Of a stretch of 64,000 bases of DNA, positions 45,900 through 53,858 are shown one piece after another. A model generated the notes under the pieces. It saw nothing but the letters and a program-made list of their open reading frames with translations, was not told where the DNA came from and did no database searches. Every line of letters begins with the position of its first letter. Position 1 is the first letter of the stretch. The stretch comes from Chroogloeocystis siderophila 5.2 s.c.1 (lineage in GTDB: Bacteria > Cyanobacteriota > Cyanobacteriia > Cyanobacteriales > Chroococcidiopsidaceae), in assembly GCF_001904655.1 (NCBI RefSeq), contig NZ_MRCC01000001.1, forward strand, positions 186,001 through 250,000, in the 5' to 3' direction. The position numbers and the translations under genes were made by a program.

Positions 45900-46472
45900 T
45901 TAGAGTAAGCTTAAGGATTCAAACTCAGCTTTATTGAGGGCGTGGATCGCCAGATCGTTACCGAATTCATCAAATAGTCTTTTTTCGCGTTTTAAGCCTA
46001 TTTTTTCCATAACTCGAATCGAAGGCGCATTCACAGCCAAAGCAACGGTAAAAACACGCTGCATTCCTAACTCAGAAAAGCCTTTGTTGATGAGTGCTTT
46101 AGCTCCTTCTGTAGCATAACCTTTTCCCCAAGCTGCTTGGCGCAAGCGATATCCTAGCTCTATATCATCGCGATCGGCGAATGCAGAATTGAAGTAAGCT
46201 GCGTGTACGGCTGGACGCAAGTAGAACCAACCAATGAATGCTTGAGTTGATTTTTCAACAGCAGCCCAGCAACCGTAACTGTCGTATAGTTGGTAATAAG
46301 CAAGGTATTGTGGTAACGTTCGCGTTTGAATTGTTGTGTAATCTGGTAGTTGACCTGCGTCAGGTGTCAAGCGAGTAACTTGCGGGTCGCTATTGAGTTC
46401 AAATAAATTATTTACATCATCTTCGGTGAATTGTCGCAAAATTAATCTTTTAGTTTCTAAAAAAATCTTCAT
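45900..46472 (-). CDS. GNAT-family N-acetyltransferase
   Basis: RimJ/RimL-type acetyltransferase of about 190 aa from the ATG at 46472 (an in-frame start at 46487 adds five residues). ETKRLILRQFTEDDVNNLFE at the N-terminus, the acetyl-CoA pyrophosphate loop LRQAAWGKGYATEGAKALI and NAPSIRVMEKIGLKREK are typical. Substrate (ribosomal protein or small amine) cannot be told. Monocistronic. Confidence 0.9.
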   Translation of the reverse strand: MKIFLETKRLILRQFTEDDVNNLFELNSDPQVTRLTPDAGQLPDYTTIQTRTLPQYLAYYQLYDSYGCWAAVEKSTQAFIGWFYLRPAVHAAYFNSAFADRDDIELGYRLRQAAWGKGYATEGAKALINKGFSELGMQRVFTVALAVNAPSIRVMEKIGLKREKRLFDEFGNDLAIHALNKAEFESLSLL

Positions 46473-46677
46473 TTTTAAAGCGATCAAGGCTGTAATACTT
46501 AGTGTTTGAGGAAATTGACTCTATCCAGCACATTGTACAAAATAGTTAAGGGTGTCAAGGTTGAAGTTTGAGCTTGAACAGAGTTGCTGTAGCATTGATT
46601 TAATAAAGTTTCGCTAGCAGCAGTTCATATTTATTGTGCTGGCAATAAGTTAAGTACAAGCTTCGCACTATGGTGAT

Positions 46678-49230
46678 GTGGTGGTAGGCATTGTTATCGT
46701 CTCTCATAGTAAACAGCTAGCAGCAGGAGTGCGGGAACTTGCAGCACAAATGGTTAGTGGTGACGTTGCGTTAGCTGTCGCTGCTGGTATTGACGATCCA
46801 GATAATCCACTCGGTACAGATGCGATGCAAGTTTATCAAGCGATCGAGTCAGTTTACAGCGATGATGGTGTCGTTGTTTTAATGGATTTGGGAAGTGCTT
46901 TACTTAGTGCAGAGATGGCGTTGGAGTTTTTAACTGAGGAACAGTGCGAGAAGATTTATTTGTGCGAAGCACCACTCGTAGAAGGCGCGATCGCCGCAAC
47001 AATTTCAGCAGCACAACTGAATTCTATTGAACAAGTACTCGCCGAAGCGCGGGGCGCGTTAACTGCTAAAGCCGCACAACTTGGAATTGATGTTATTAGT
47101 GATACACTGATAAGTCCCCAAAATCCTCCACTTGTGAATGATAGAGAGGCGAAAGAACATTCACGCACTGATAACCCCTACACACTCCAAATTCAACTTA
47201 CAGTCGCTAATCGATTAGGCTTACACGCACGTCCCGCAGCACGGTTTGTGACAACAGCAGCCAAATTTCAAGCGCAGATTAGAGTAAGAAACGTAACAAG
47301 GAATACAGACTTTGTTCAGGCAAATAGTATCAATCAAGTTGCGACATTAGGAGTGCGTCAAGGACATGAAATTGCGATCGCGGCGACGGGGATTGACGCA
47401 GAAGCGGCTTTAGCTGCGTTGCAAGAATTAGTTACGAATAACTTTGGTGAAGATGACAGCGATTTGATACCGACAGTTATTGATAGCAGTGAGACTGTAG
47501 AAGGAGAACTCCTTGGAATTCCTGCGTCTTCGGGAGTTGCGATCGCACCTATTTTTCAATATCGTCCGACAACTGTCCAAGTCGAAGAATACATCGTTGA
47601 GGATACAGCCAACGAATGGCAAAGAATACAGACAGCAATTCAAACTGCTACCCAAGATCTGCAATCATTACAAAGTGCAAATCAACTCGGCGACAAAGCG
47701 GAAATTTTTAGCGCGCATTTACTTGTGCTACAAGATCCTGCATTACTCGAACCTGTACACCAGCGAATTTTTAGCCATCACCAAAATGCAGAATTTGCAT
47801 GGAAAAGTACAATTGATGAGTTAGCACATAACTTTGATACCTTAGAAGATGCGTATTTGCAAGAACGCGCGAATGATATTACTGATGTAGGACAAAGGGT
47901 ATTGCGATCACTGCGTGGAATCACAACACCAACAATTGAACTCACGCAACCGAGTATCGTCGTCGCGACTGATTTAAGTCCTTCTGACACCGCGCAGTTA
48001 GACACAACAAAAGTATTAGGAATCTGTACAACGCGCGGTAGCGCAACTTCACACACCGCAATTCTAGCGCGTAGTCTTGGTATACCCGCTGTCGTGGGTG
48101 TCCCTGCCGCAATTCTACATCTAGCAAATGGTACACTGCTCGCAATTGATGGTGCAAGTGGCAAAGTTTGGCTAGAACCTGATACAGATACAATCGCAAG
48201 ACTACAAGCTAGGCGCAACGCTGGATTACAAGCGCGACAACACGCGCAAGTTACCGCACATCAACCGGCAATTACTCGCGATCGCAAGCGCGTTACAATC
48301 GCGGCGAATATTGGTAGTGTCGCTGAGGCGAAAATAGCAATCAAAAATGGTGCTGACGGTGTCGGATTACTCCGCACTGAATTTCTCTATCTCAATCGCA
48401 CAACTGCACCTACCGAAGAGGAACAATTCGCAGTTTATCAAGCGATCGCTGAAGTTTTAGATCGTCGCGCTTTAATCGTGCGGACTTTGGATATTGGTGG
48501 TGATAAACCACTAGATTATCTTGGATTACGCGCAGAATCGAACCCTTTTCTCGGTAAACGCGGTATTCGGTTTTGTTTAGAACATCAAGATATTTTTAAA
48601 ACGCAGTTACGCGCGATTTTGCGGGCTAGCCACGGACATCAAATTAAAATAATGTTTCCGATGGTTGCGACTGTGCAAGAAGTACAAGCCGCCAAGGCAA
48701 TTTTAGCCCAAGTGCAAACTCAATTGCGACAAGCAAATATTCCTTTTGATGAGTCAATGCAAGTAGGAATTATGGTAGAGACTCCGTCCGCAGTTGCGAT
48801 CGCCGATCAGTTAGCTACCGAGATTGACTTTTTCAGTATCGGTACGAATGATTTAAGTCAGTATGTCATGGCGGCGGATCGGACGAATTCCCAAGTTGCA
48901 ATGCTGGCAGATGCTTTACATCCTGCGATATTACGCTCAATTGAGCAAACGGTGCAAGCTGCACATTCTTCTGGGATTTGGGTGGGTTTGTGTGGAGAAT
49001 TAGCCGCTGATACTTTGGCGACACCAATTCTAGTGGGTTTGGGATTAGATGAACTTAGTCTCAATTCGCAAGCGATACCGATGGTGAAACGGGCGGTTAG
49101 TGAGTTGAGTACAGTGGAAGCGGAAGCGATCGCGCAAAGGGCTTTGAAGTTAGATTCAGCAAATCGAGTTAGAGAGTTGGTGAGTTCGTTTTACACAAAT
49201 GAGGAGGTGGAGAGAAAAACCCAAAGATGA
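46678..49230 (+). CDS. DhaM-HPr-enzyme I fusion (PTS phosphodonor for dihydroxyacetone kinase)
   Basis: 850-aa three-part phosphotransfer protein. Residues 1-130: DhaM (mannose-EIIA-like) with phospho-His10 in IVIVSHSKQLAAG and LMDLGSALLSAEMA. Residues about 168-255: HPr with phospho-His183 in RLGLHARPAARFV. Residues about 272-845: enzyme I with phospho-His459 in TRGSATSHTAILARSLGIP, the PEP-barrel motifs LRTEFLYL, DIGGDKPLDYL, SIGTNDLSQYVMAADR and GLCGELAAD. Phosphate therefore runs PEP to EI to HPr to DhaM to DhaL-ADP within one chain plus DhaKL at 38-40 kb. Start is GTG (46678 or 46681). Confidence 0.95.
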   Translation: MVVGIVIVSHSKQLAAGVRELAAQMVSGDVALAVAAGIDDPDNPLGTDAMQVYQAIESVYSDDGVVVLMDLGSALLSAEMALEFLTEEQCEKIYLCEAPLVEGAIAATISAAQLNSIEQVLAEARGALTAKAAQLGIDVISDTLISPQNPPLVNDREAKEHSRTDNPYTLQIQLTVANRLGLHARPAARFVTTAAKFQAQIRVRNVTRNTDFVQANSINQVATLGVRQGHEIAIAATGIDAEAALAALQELVTNNFGEDDSDLIPTVIDSSETVEGELLGIPASSGVAIAPIFQYRPTTVQVEEYIVEDTANEWQRIQTAIQTATQDLQSLQSANQLGDKAEIFSAHLLVLQDPALLEPVHQRIFSHHQNAEFAWKSTIDELAHNFDTLEDAYLQERANDITDVGQRVLRSLRGITTPTIELTQPSIVVATDLSPSDTAQLDTTKVLGICTTRGSATSHTAILARSLGIPAVVGVPAAILHLANGTLLAIDGASGKVWLEPDTDTIARLQARRNAGLQARQHAQVTAHQPAITRDRKRVTIAANIGSVAEAKIAIKNGADGVGLLRTEFLYLNRTTAPTEEEQFAVYQAIAEVLDRRALIVRTLDIGGDKPLDYLGLRAESNPFLGKRGIRFCLEHQDIFKTQLRAILRASHGHQIKIMFPMVATVQEVQAAKAILAQVQTQLRQANIPFDESMQVGIMVETPSAVAIADQLATEIDFFSIGTNDLSQYVMAADRTNSQVAMLADALHPAILRSIEQTVQAAHSSGIWVGLCGELAADTLATPILVGLGLDELSLNSQAIPMVKRAVSELSTVEAEAIAQRALKLDSANRVRELVSSFYTNEEVERKTQR

Positions 49231-49269
49231 AACGAACCACAGAGGAGGCGAAAGGTGCAAAGGTGGTGC

Positions 49270-49350
49270 GATCGCGGACTTCGTCGCCCCTTGTTGTAGC
49301 AACTGGCGTCAAAGTGTCCGTAGATGCAGAGGAAAGAAATAGGGAGATTT
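49270..49350. repeat. dispersed repeat fragment
   Basis: TTGTTGTAGCAACTGGCGTC and nearby CGTAGATGCAGAGGAAAG share GCAACTGGCGT and CAGAG text with the element at 16.8 kb. It looks like a partial copy between the PTS fusion and the Crp/Fnr gene. Confidence 0.4.
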
Positions 49351-49444
49351 TGTCGAAGTAGAGGTTGCTAGTATAACAATTTAAGGGCTTCTTTATATAC
49401 GGTCGGAGGTCGGTTGGAAACGTAAAATTATTACGAGGCTTGTT

Positions 49445-50167
49445 ATGATATCCCACACCGCCATCCAAGTCGAAAATCAATTGCTTGCAGTTCTGCCGAG
49501 TGAGGAATATCAACGCTTAATCCCTCATTTGGAACTTGTCTCGCTTGAGCGCGACCAGGTACTTTATGAACTTGAAGAGTTTATTGAATATGTTTATTTC
49601 CCTAGTCAAGCGCTGGTTTCTTTAATCACTATTATGGAAAATGGTGCAGTCGTTGAAGTTGGTGTAGTTAGTAGAGAAGGTTTGGTAGGATTACCTGTGT
49701 GCTGGGGAGGAAATACCACAACCAATCAAGCGATCGTGCAAATTCCTGGAACTGCGCTGCGACTAAAAGCAGAATATCTCAAAAATGAATTTGACCGAGG
49801 TGGCAAATTACAAAACATTATATTGCGCTATATGCAAGCACTTTTTACACATACTTCACACTCTGCTGCTTGCAATCGCCTTCACACGATTGAACAACGT
49901 CTTGCACGTTGGTTACTCACAGTTCAAGACCGAGTACAATCAGACGAATTACCCCTAACGCAAGAATTTCTTTCTTATATGCTTGGTACGCGCAGATCTG
50001 GTGTAACAGAAGCAGCAAGTGCGTTAAGTCAAGCAAGAATGATTACTTACAGCCGAGGCAAAATTAAGATTCTCGATCACCAAGCTTTAGAGTCAGCGTC
50101 TTGCGAGTGCTACCAAGTTGTCAAAAAAGAATTTGCACGTTTGCTAGGAACTAAATATCTTAAATAA
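49445..50167 (+). CDS. Crp/Fnr-family transcriptional regulator
   Basis: 240 aa. Cyclic-nucleotide-binding-like beta roll at about residues 15-125 (QVLYELEEFIEYVYFPSQAL, GLVGLPVCWGG), then a long helix and a winged helix-turn-helix at about 165-215 (LTQEFLSYMLGTRRSGVTEA). The cNMP phosphate-binding RxA signature is missing and there are no Fnr-type N-terminal cysteines, so the signal is unknown. Its position just after the PTS fusion could mean regulation of that gene, but no operator is visible. Confidence 0.9.
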   Translation: MISHTAIQVENQLLAVLPSEEYQRLIPHLELVSLERDQVLYELEEFIEYVYFPSQALVSLITIMENGAVVEVGVVSREGLVGLPVCWGGNTTTNQAIVQIPGTALRLKAEYLKNEFDRGGKLQNIILRYMQALFTHTSHSAACNRLHTIEQRLARWLLTVQDRVQSDELPLTQEFLSYMLGTRRSGVTEAASALSQARMITYSRGKIKILDHQALESASCECYQVVKKEFARLLGTKYLK

Positions 50168-50237
50168 GTAATCTGTTCTACTTTTCTGTGTCCTCTACGC
50201 TGAAGTTCGATTTGTTCAAATCACACCTTAATAATCC

Positions 50238-51671
50238 TTAACAACTTTCCTCAAAAGCCTTCAATTGCTCCTCAGTAATTCTACCAGCTTTATACAACGT
50301 TTCTGTAATTTCAGAAAGCGTTAATACTGAATGCGCGCGATAACCATTCTGGCGTAACCGATCTTTGACTCCTTGTTCGTGATCCATAAATACAACAATA
50401 TCTTCTACATTCAATCCCGCTGATTCAAGTTTTGCGGCTCCTTCCATTGCGCTTTTTCCACTAATTAAAATATCATCAACGACAACAACGGTTTCGCCAG
50501 GATGAAATAATCCTTCAATGAGCCGTCGCGTACCATGCGCTTTAACTTCTTTGCGCGGAAAAATCATCGGGCGATTGAGATGCAAAGCTAACCCTGTAGC
50601 AGTAGGCAAAGAACCGTAAGGAATGCCTGCGATACGATCAAAGTTTAGATTTTTTAAAATGTCTGCATAGGCTAAAAGAATTTGATGAAAAATTTGGGGA
50701 TTAGAAATAATTTTACGTAAGTCTATATAGTAAGAAAATGTTGCTCCTGAAGCTTGCACAAAATTACCAAATAAAATACATTCAATATCATACAGTTGCA
50801 AAATAAGATCAAAATGTGGCTGTTTATCAAGTAGGCAAACATCTGGCAACCAAACAGAACAATTTGAATCTTCCTGGCTGTTTTCTAAGCGAATTTGATT
50901 AATTTCTTGACGTAGCGAATAAATTTCTTTAGCGGGATTATCTTGACTTAAAATATCTTGAGGAACAGGAATAAGTAAACCGCTACCATTTGCATTTAAA
51001 CCCGCAGTTAAAAGTTTATTAATATTACCTCCTTCTGCCCAGATGCTACGCGTAAGTATCAATCTTTCCGGCGCAATCGCACGTATCTGACTCAAGACTT
51101 CAGAACTTGTGGTTCCGACTTCAAATCCGAGTTGTTCGGGAGTTCCCCACGTTTTTGCTTCTCTTGCTAAATGTAAGTAGAAGGGTGATGAGTTTTGCGG
51201 ATATTGCTGTAAAGCGATCGCTCCAGGATTAGAAGTACAGCATAAAACAAATACGGCTTTATCAGGATGAACTAAAAACAACGCTGCATGATCTTGTCCT
51301 GCGTAGCCATTAATTGTAACTGCATCAACTTGCCAGTTTTGAAAAATCGTGCGCGCAAAGGTTGTACTCGTATTTAAGTCGCTATGCTTGGCATCTAAAA
51401 TAATTGGAATATCGTCGGGAATTGCGGCTAAAGTACGTTCAAGCAGTTCTAATCCTCGACTACCTAAAGCTTCGTAAAAACCAAGTGTCGGTTTATACGC
51501 ACAAACTAAATTAGCGGTTTCAGAAATGAGAAATTGCAGCCATGTCCACAAGTCTTCGATCAAATCTCCCGTTTTATGCTGCGGCATCATTTCAGGATTA
51601 GGATCGAGTCCGACAAACAGCAAGCTATCATTCCGCGCGATCGCCGTATTTAATTTGTCAAAAAACGTCAT
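50238..51671 (-). CDS. pyrF-pyrE: bifunctional orotidine-5'-phosphate decarboxylase / orotate phosphoribosyltransferase
   Basis: The last two steps of UMP synthesis in one 477-aa chain. Residues about 1-265 are OMP decarboxylase (LLFVGLDPNPEMMP, ILDAKHSDLNT with catalytic Asp/Lys, TVNGYAGQDH-like TINGYAGQD); residues about 285-475 are OPRTase (FPRKEVKAHGTRRLIEG, PRPP motif VVVVDDILISGKSAMEGA). The order decarboxylase-then-transferase is the reverse of animal UMP synthase and is typical for cyanobacteria. Monocistronic, divergent from the SDR gene. Confidence 0.95.
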   Translation of the reverse strand: MTFFDKLNTAIARNDSLLFVGLDPNPEMMPQHKTGDLIEDLWTWLQFLISETANLVCAYKPTLGFYEALGSRGLELLERTLAAIPDDIPIILDAKHSDLNTSTTFARTIFQNWQVDAVTINGYAGQDHAALFLVHPDKAVFVLCCTSNPGAIALQQYPQNSSPFYLHLAREAKTWGTPEQLGFEVGTTSSEVLSQIRAIAPERLILTRSIWAEGGNINKLLTAGLNANGSGLLIPVPQDILSQDNPAKEIYSLRQEINQIRLENSQEDSNCSVWLPDVCLLDKQPHFDLILQLYDIECILFGNFVQASGATFSYYIDLRKIISNPQIFHQILLAYADILKNLNFDRIAGIPYGSLPTATGLALHLNRPMIFPRKEVKAHGTRRLIEGLFHPGETVVVVDDILISGKSAMEGAAKLESAGLNVEDIVVFMDHEQGVKDRLRQNGYRAHSVLTLSEITETLYKAGRITEEQLKAFEESC

Positions 51672-51782
51672 AACTATCTCGATTAGTCAGCTAGGGTATC
51701 ATCGCTTCACTCCTCACCCCTCACATCATACACGTGTCAAGCAGAGCTTGGATTTTCTATCCGCAAGCTGTAAAATTGCATC

Positions 51783-52466
51783 ATGAAACAGCTAATTGTC
51801 ATTACAGGAGTGAGTCGCGGTCTGGGATTGGCAATGACCGAGGCGTTTATCAAAGCAGGGCATACTGTTATTGGTTGTGCGCGATCGCAAACAGCAATAG
51901 AAAAACTGCGTCAGCAATTCGGTTCACCGCATAGTTTTACCGTCGTTGATGTGGCGGTAGATCAACAAGTAGCAGATTGGGCAAAACACGTACTCGCAAA
52001 CTACAAACCACCCGATTTATTGCTGAACAATGCAGGCGTTATCAATCAATTAGCGCCTTTATGGAAAGTAACTGCGGAGGAATTTGCGCGCGTTATCAAT
52101 GTGAATATTATTGGCGTAACTAATGTCATTCGCCACTTTGTTCCTGCAATGATCCAAAGAAAGCAAGGCATCATTGTCAATTTTAGTTCGGGTTGGGGAC
52201 GTTCGACTTCACCAGAAGTTGCACCTTATTGTGCTTCTAAGTGGGCGATTGAAGGCTTGACGCGATCGCTTGCGCAAGAATTACCAGATGGTATGGCAGC
52301 AATTCCCCTCAATCCAGGAATTATTCACACCGATATGCTAGAAATCTGTTTTGGCGAAGAAGCAGCTGATTACACACCTCTACAAGAATGGAGTCGTCAA
52401 GCTGTTCCTTTTCTACTGCAACTAAATTCAAGATACAATGGTTCGCCATTAACAGTTCCTCAATAA
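51783..52466 (+). CDS. SDR-family oxidoreductase
   Basis: 227-aa classical short-chain dehydrogenase. NAD(P) loop GVSRGLGLAMTEAF, LLNNAGVINQLAPLW (NNAG), NFSSGWGRSTSPEVAPYCAS with active Ser and YxxxK as YCASKWA, and IPLNPGIIHTDM. ATG 51783 gives the full Rossmann start. The 3' end overlaps the convergent aminotransferase gene by 7 bp. Substrate unknown. Confidence 0.92.
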   Translation: MKQLIVITGVSRGLGLAMTEAFIKAGHTVIGCARSQTAIEKLRQQFGSPHSFTVVDVAVDQQVADWAKHVLANYKPPDLLLNNAGVINQLAPLWKVTAEEFARVINVNIIGVTNVIRHFVPAMIQRKQGIIVNFSSGWGRSTSPEVAPYCASKWAIEGLTRSLAQELPDGMAAIPLNPGIIHTDMLEICFGEEAADYTPLQEWSRQAVPFLLQLNSRYNGSPLTVPQ

Positions 52467-53629
52467 GCTACAATCGCGTGTAAACCTTTGACTAATCGTT
52501 CTACACCCTCTTTGGCTGTTGCTTCTTGTAATGCGCCATAGGCGACGCGGAGGTAACAACCGCGATCCATACCAAATGCTGTCCCTGGAAGTACTGCGAC
52601 TCGATGTTCGCGGATGAGGCGTTCGGTTAATTCAAAGGGATCTAATTGCGCATGTACCTTGAGGAAAAAGTAAAAAGCACCATTCGCGGGTGCAATTGTA
52701 CACAAGCCTTGCAGGGCGTTCAGTGAGTGTACAACAACTTGACGAACATTGGCGATCACTTGAATATGACTTTGGCAATAATTAAATCCTGTTTGTAATG
52801 CACCTAATGCGGCGTATTGAGAAATGACGGGCGGACAAATCAAGTTTGTGTCTTGAACTTTTTTGATGGGAACCAGTAAGTGTTCGGGAATCACCATGTA
52901 ACCAATGCGCCAACTCGCAAATCCATAGGCTTTAGAAAGACTGTATAGCGATATTGTGTGTGTATGACTCTGAGAAAACGCCCCAGGTGAAACGTGTTTG
53001 ACGCCATCGTAGGTAAAGTATTCGTAAGCTTCGTCACTGATGTGATAAATTCCGCGATCGCGACACAGTTGATTAACTTCCCGTAATGCTGCTTCTGAAT
53101 AAACTGCACCAGTCGGGTTATTCGGTGAAATTGTCACCACAGCTTTGGTTTTTTGTGTAATTGCTTCGGCAATCGCTTCGGGGCGTAATTGGTAATTTTC
53201 ATCAGTCGCTACAAATACCGGATGACACCCTGCAATTTGGACTGCCATTTCATGATTGAAATAGTAAGGTGTCTGGAGAATTACTTCATCACCCACTGAA
53301 GTAATGGCTAGCAGCGCATTCAGAAATCCCATATTGCTACCAGCCGTTACCATAATGCATCGCTTGTCAAGCGCAATATCATTAAAAGTTTGCAGTTTTG
53401 TTTTGATTACTGCAATCAGAGACGGAATACCTTCAATAGCTTTGTATTGATGATTCGCTGGATCGGCAAAGAATTGAGTGAGATTTGTCGCTTCCGGTGG
53501 TGGTGGATAGTATACAACACCTTGCCCTAAAGAAATTGTGCCAGGAAAACTGCGAATCAGTTCTCCCACGATCGGAATCACTGGCGACTGTACCGCCTGC
53601 ATCCGCGACGTTGTTACGGTTTCCATTGT
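52460..53629 (-). CDS. pyridoxal-phosphate-dependent aminotransferase, class I/II
   Basis: About 389 aa from the ATG at 53629 (METVTTSRMQAVQSPV). PLP-binding Lys in SLYSLSKAYGFASWRIGYMV; VTISPNNPTGAVYSE, SDEAYEYF and GSNMGFLN complete the fold-type I active site. A frame extending to 53755 adds 42 basic residues (RQRQRWERNFSGKRNRQRA) that lie out of frame over a small membrane-protein ORF and are probably not translated. Substrate is not clear; it resembles aspartate/aromatic aminotransferases. Confidence 0.92.
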   Translation of the reverse strand, partial: TMETVTTSRMQAVQSPVIPIVGELIRSFPGTISLGQGVVYYPPPPEATNLTQFFADPANHQYKAIEGIPSLIAVIKTKLQTFNDIALDKRCIMVTAGSNMGFLNALLAITSVGDEVILQTPYYFNHEMAVQIAGCHPVFVATDENYQLRPEAIAEAITQKTKAVVTISPNNPTGAVYSEAALREVNQLCRDRGIYHISDEAYEYFTYDGVKHVSPGAFSQSHTHTISLYSLSKAYGFASWRIGYMVIPEHLLVPIKKVQDTNLICPPVISQYAALGALQTGFNYCQSHIQVIANVRQVVVHSLNALQGLCTIAPANGAFYFFLKVHAQLDPFELTERLIREHRVAVLPGTAFGMDRGCYLRVAYGALQEATAKEGVERLVKGLHAIVAY

Positions 53630-53657
53630 CTGCGATTCGTACGTCAATCTCCCAAAT

Positions 53658-53780
53658 TTAGCGCGTTGGCGGTTTCTTTTTCCAGAAAAGTTTCGTTCCC
53701 ATCTCTGTCTTTGCCGAAAAGATGAGGTAAGCAACGAGTAAACTCGCACCAACAAGAAAAGGAATTAAGTCAGCGTTCAT
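53658..53780 (-). CDS. possible 40-aa single-span membrane protein
   Basis: A short ORF begins MNADLIPFLVGASLLVAYLI, a hydrophobic helix, then FSAKTEMGTKLFWKKKPPTR, a basic stromal-type tail, and stops 28 bp before the aminotransferase ATG. Size and shape match small subunits of thylakoid complexes (Ndh, cytochrome b6f or photosystems), but I cannot assign it to a named one. There is no clear ribosome binding site. Not tied to a known family by sequence I recall. Confidence 0.5.
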   Translation of the reverse strand: MNADLIPFLVGASLLVAYLIFSAKTEMGTKLFWKKKPPTR

Positions 53781-53858
53781 GAACTCATTTTAAGAGATGA
53801 CGCTACGCACGCCCGTGGTTTCAGTTTCAGCTTGAGTGCGATCGCATTTCTTGCAAGT

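Noticed and set aside
49169-49513. 114-codon minus-strand frame across the Crp/Fnr start
   Set aside because: It spans the end of the PTS fusion, a repeat fragment and the start of another gene; no family pattern.
53630-53755. 42-residue N-terminal extension of the aminotransferase
   Set aside because: Arg-rich, non-conserved text in a different frame over a better small-protein ORF; family proteins begin near METVTTSRM.
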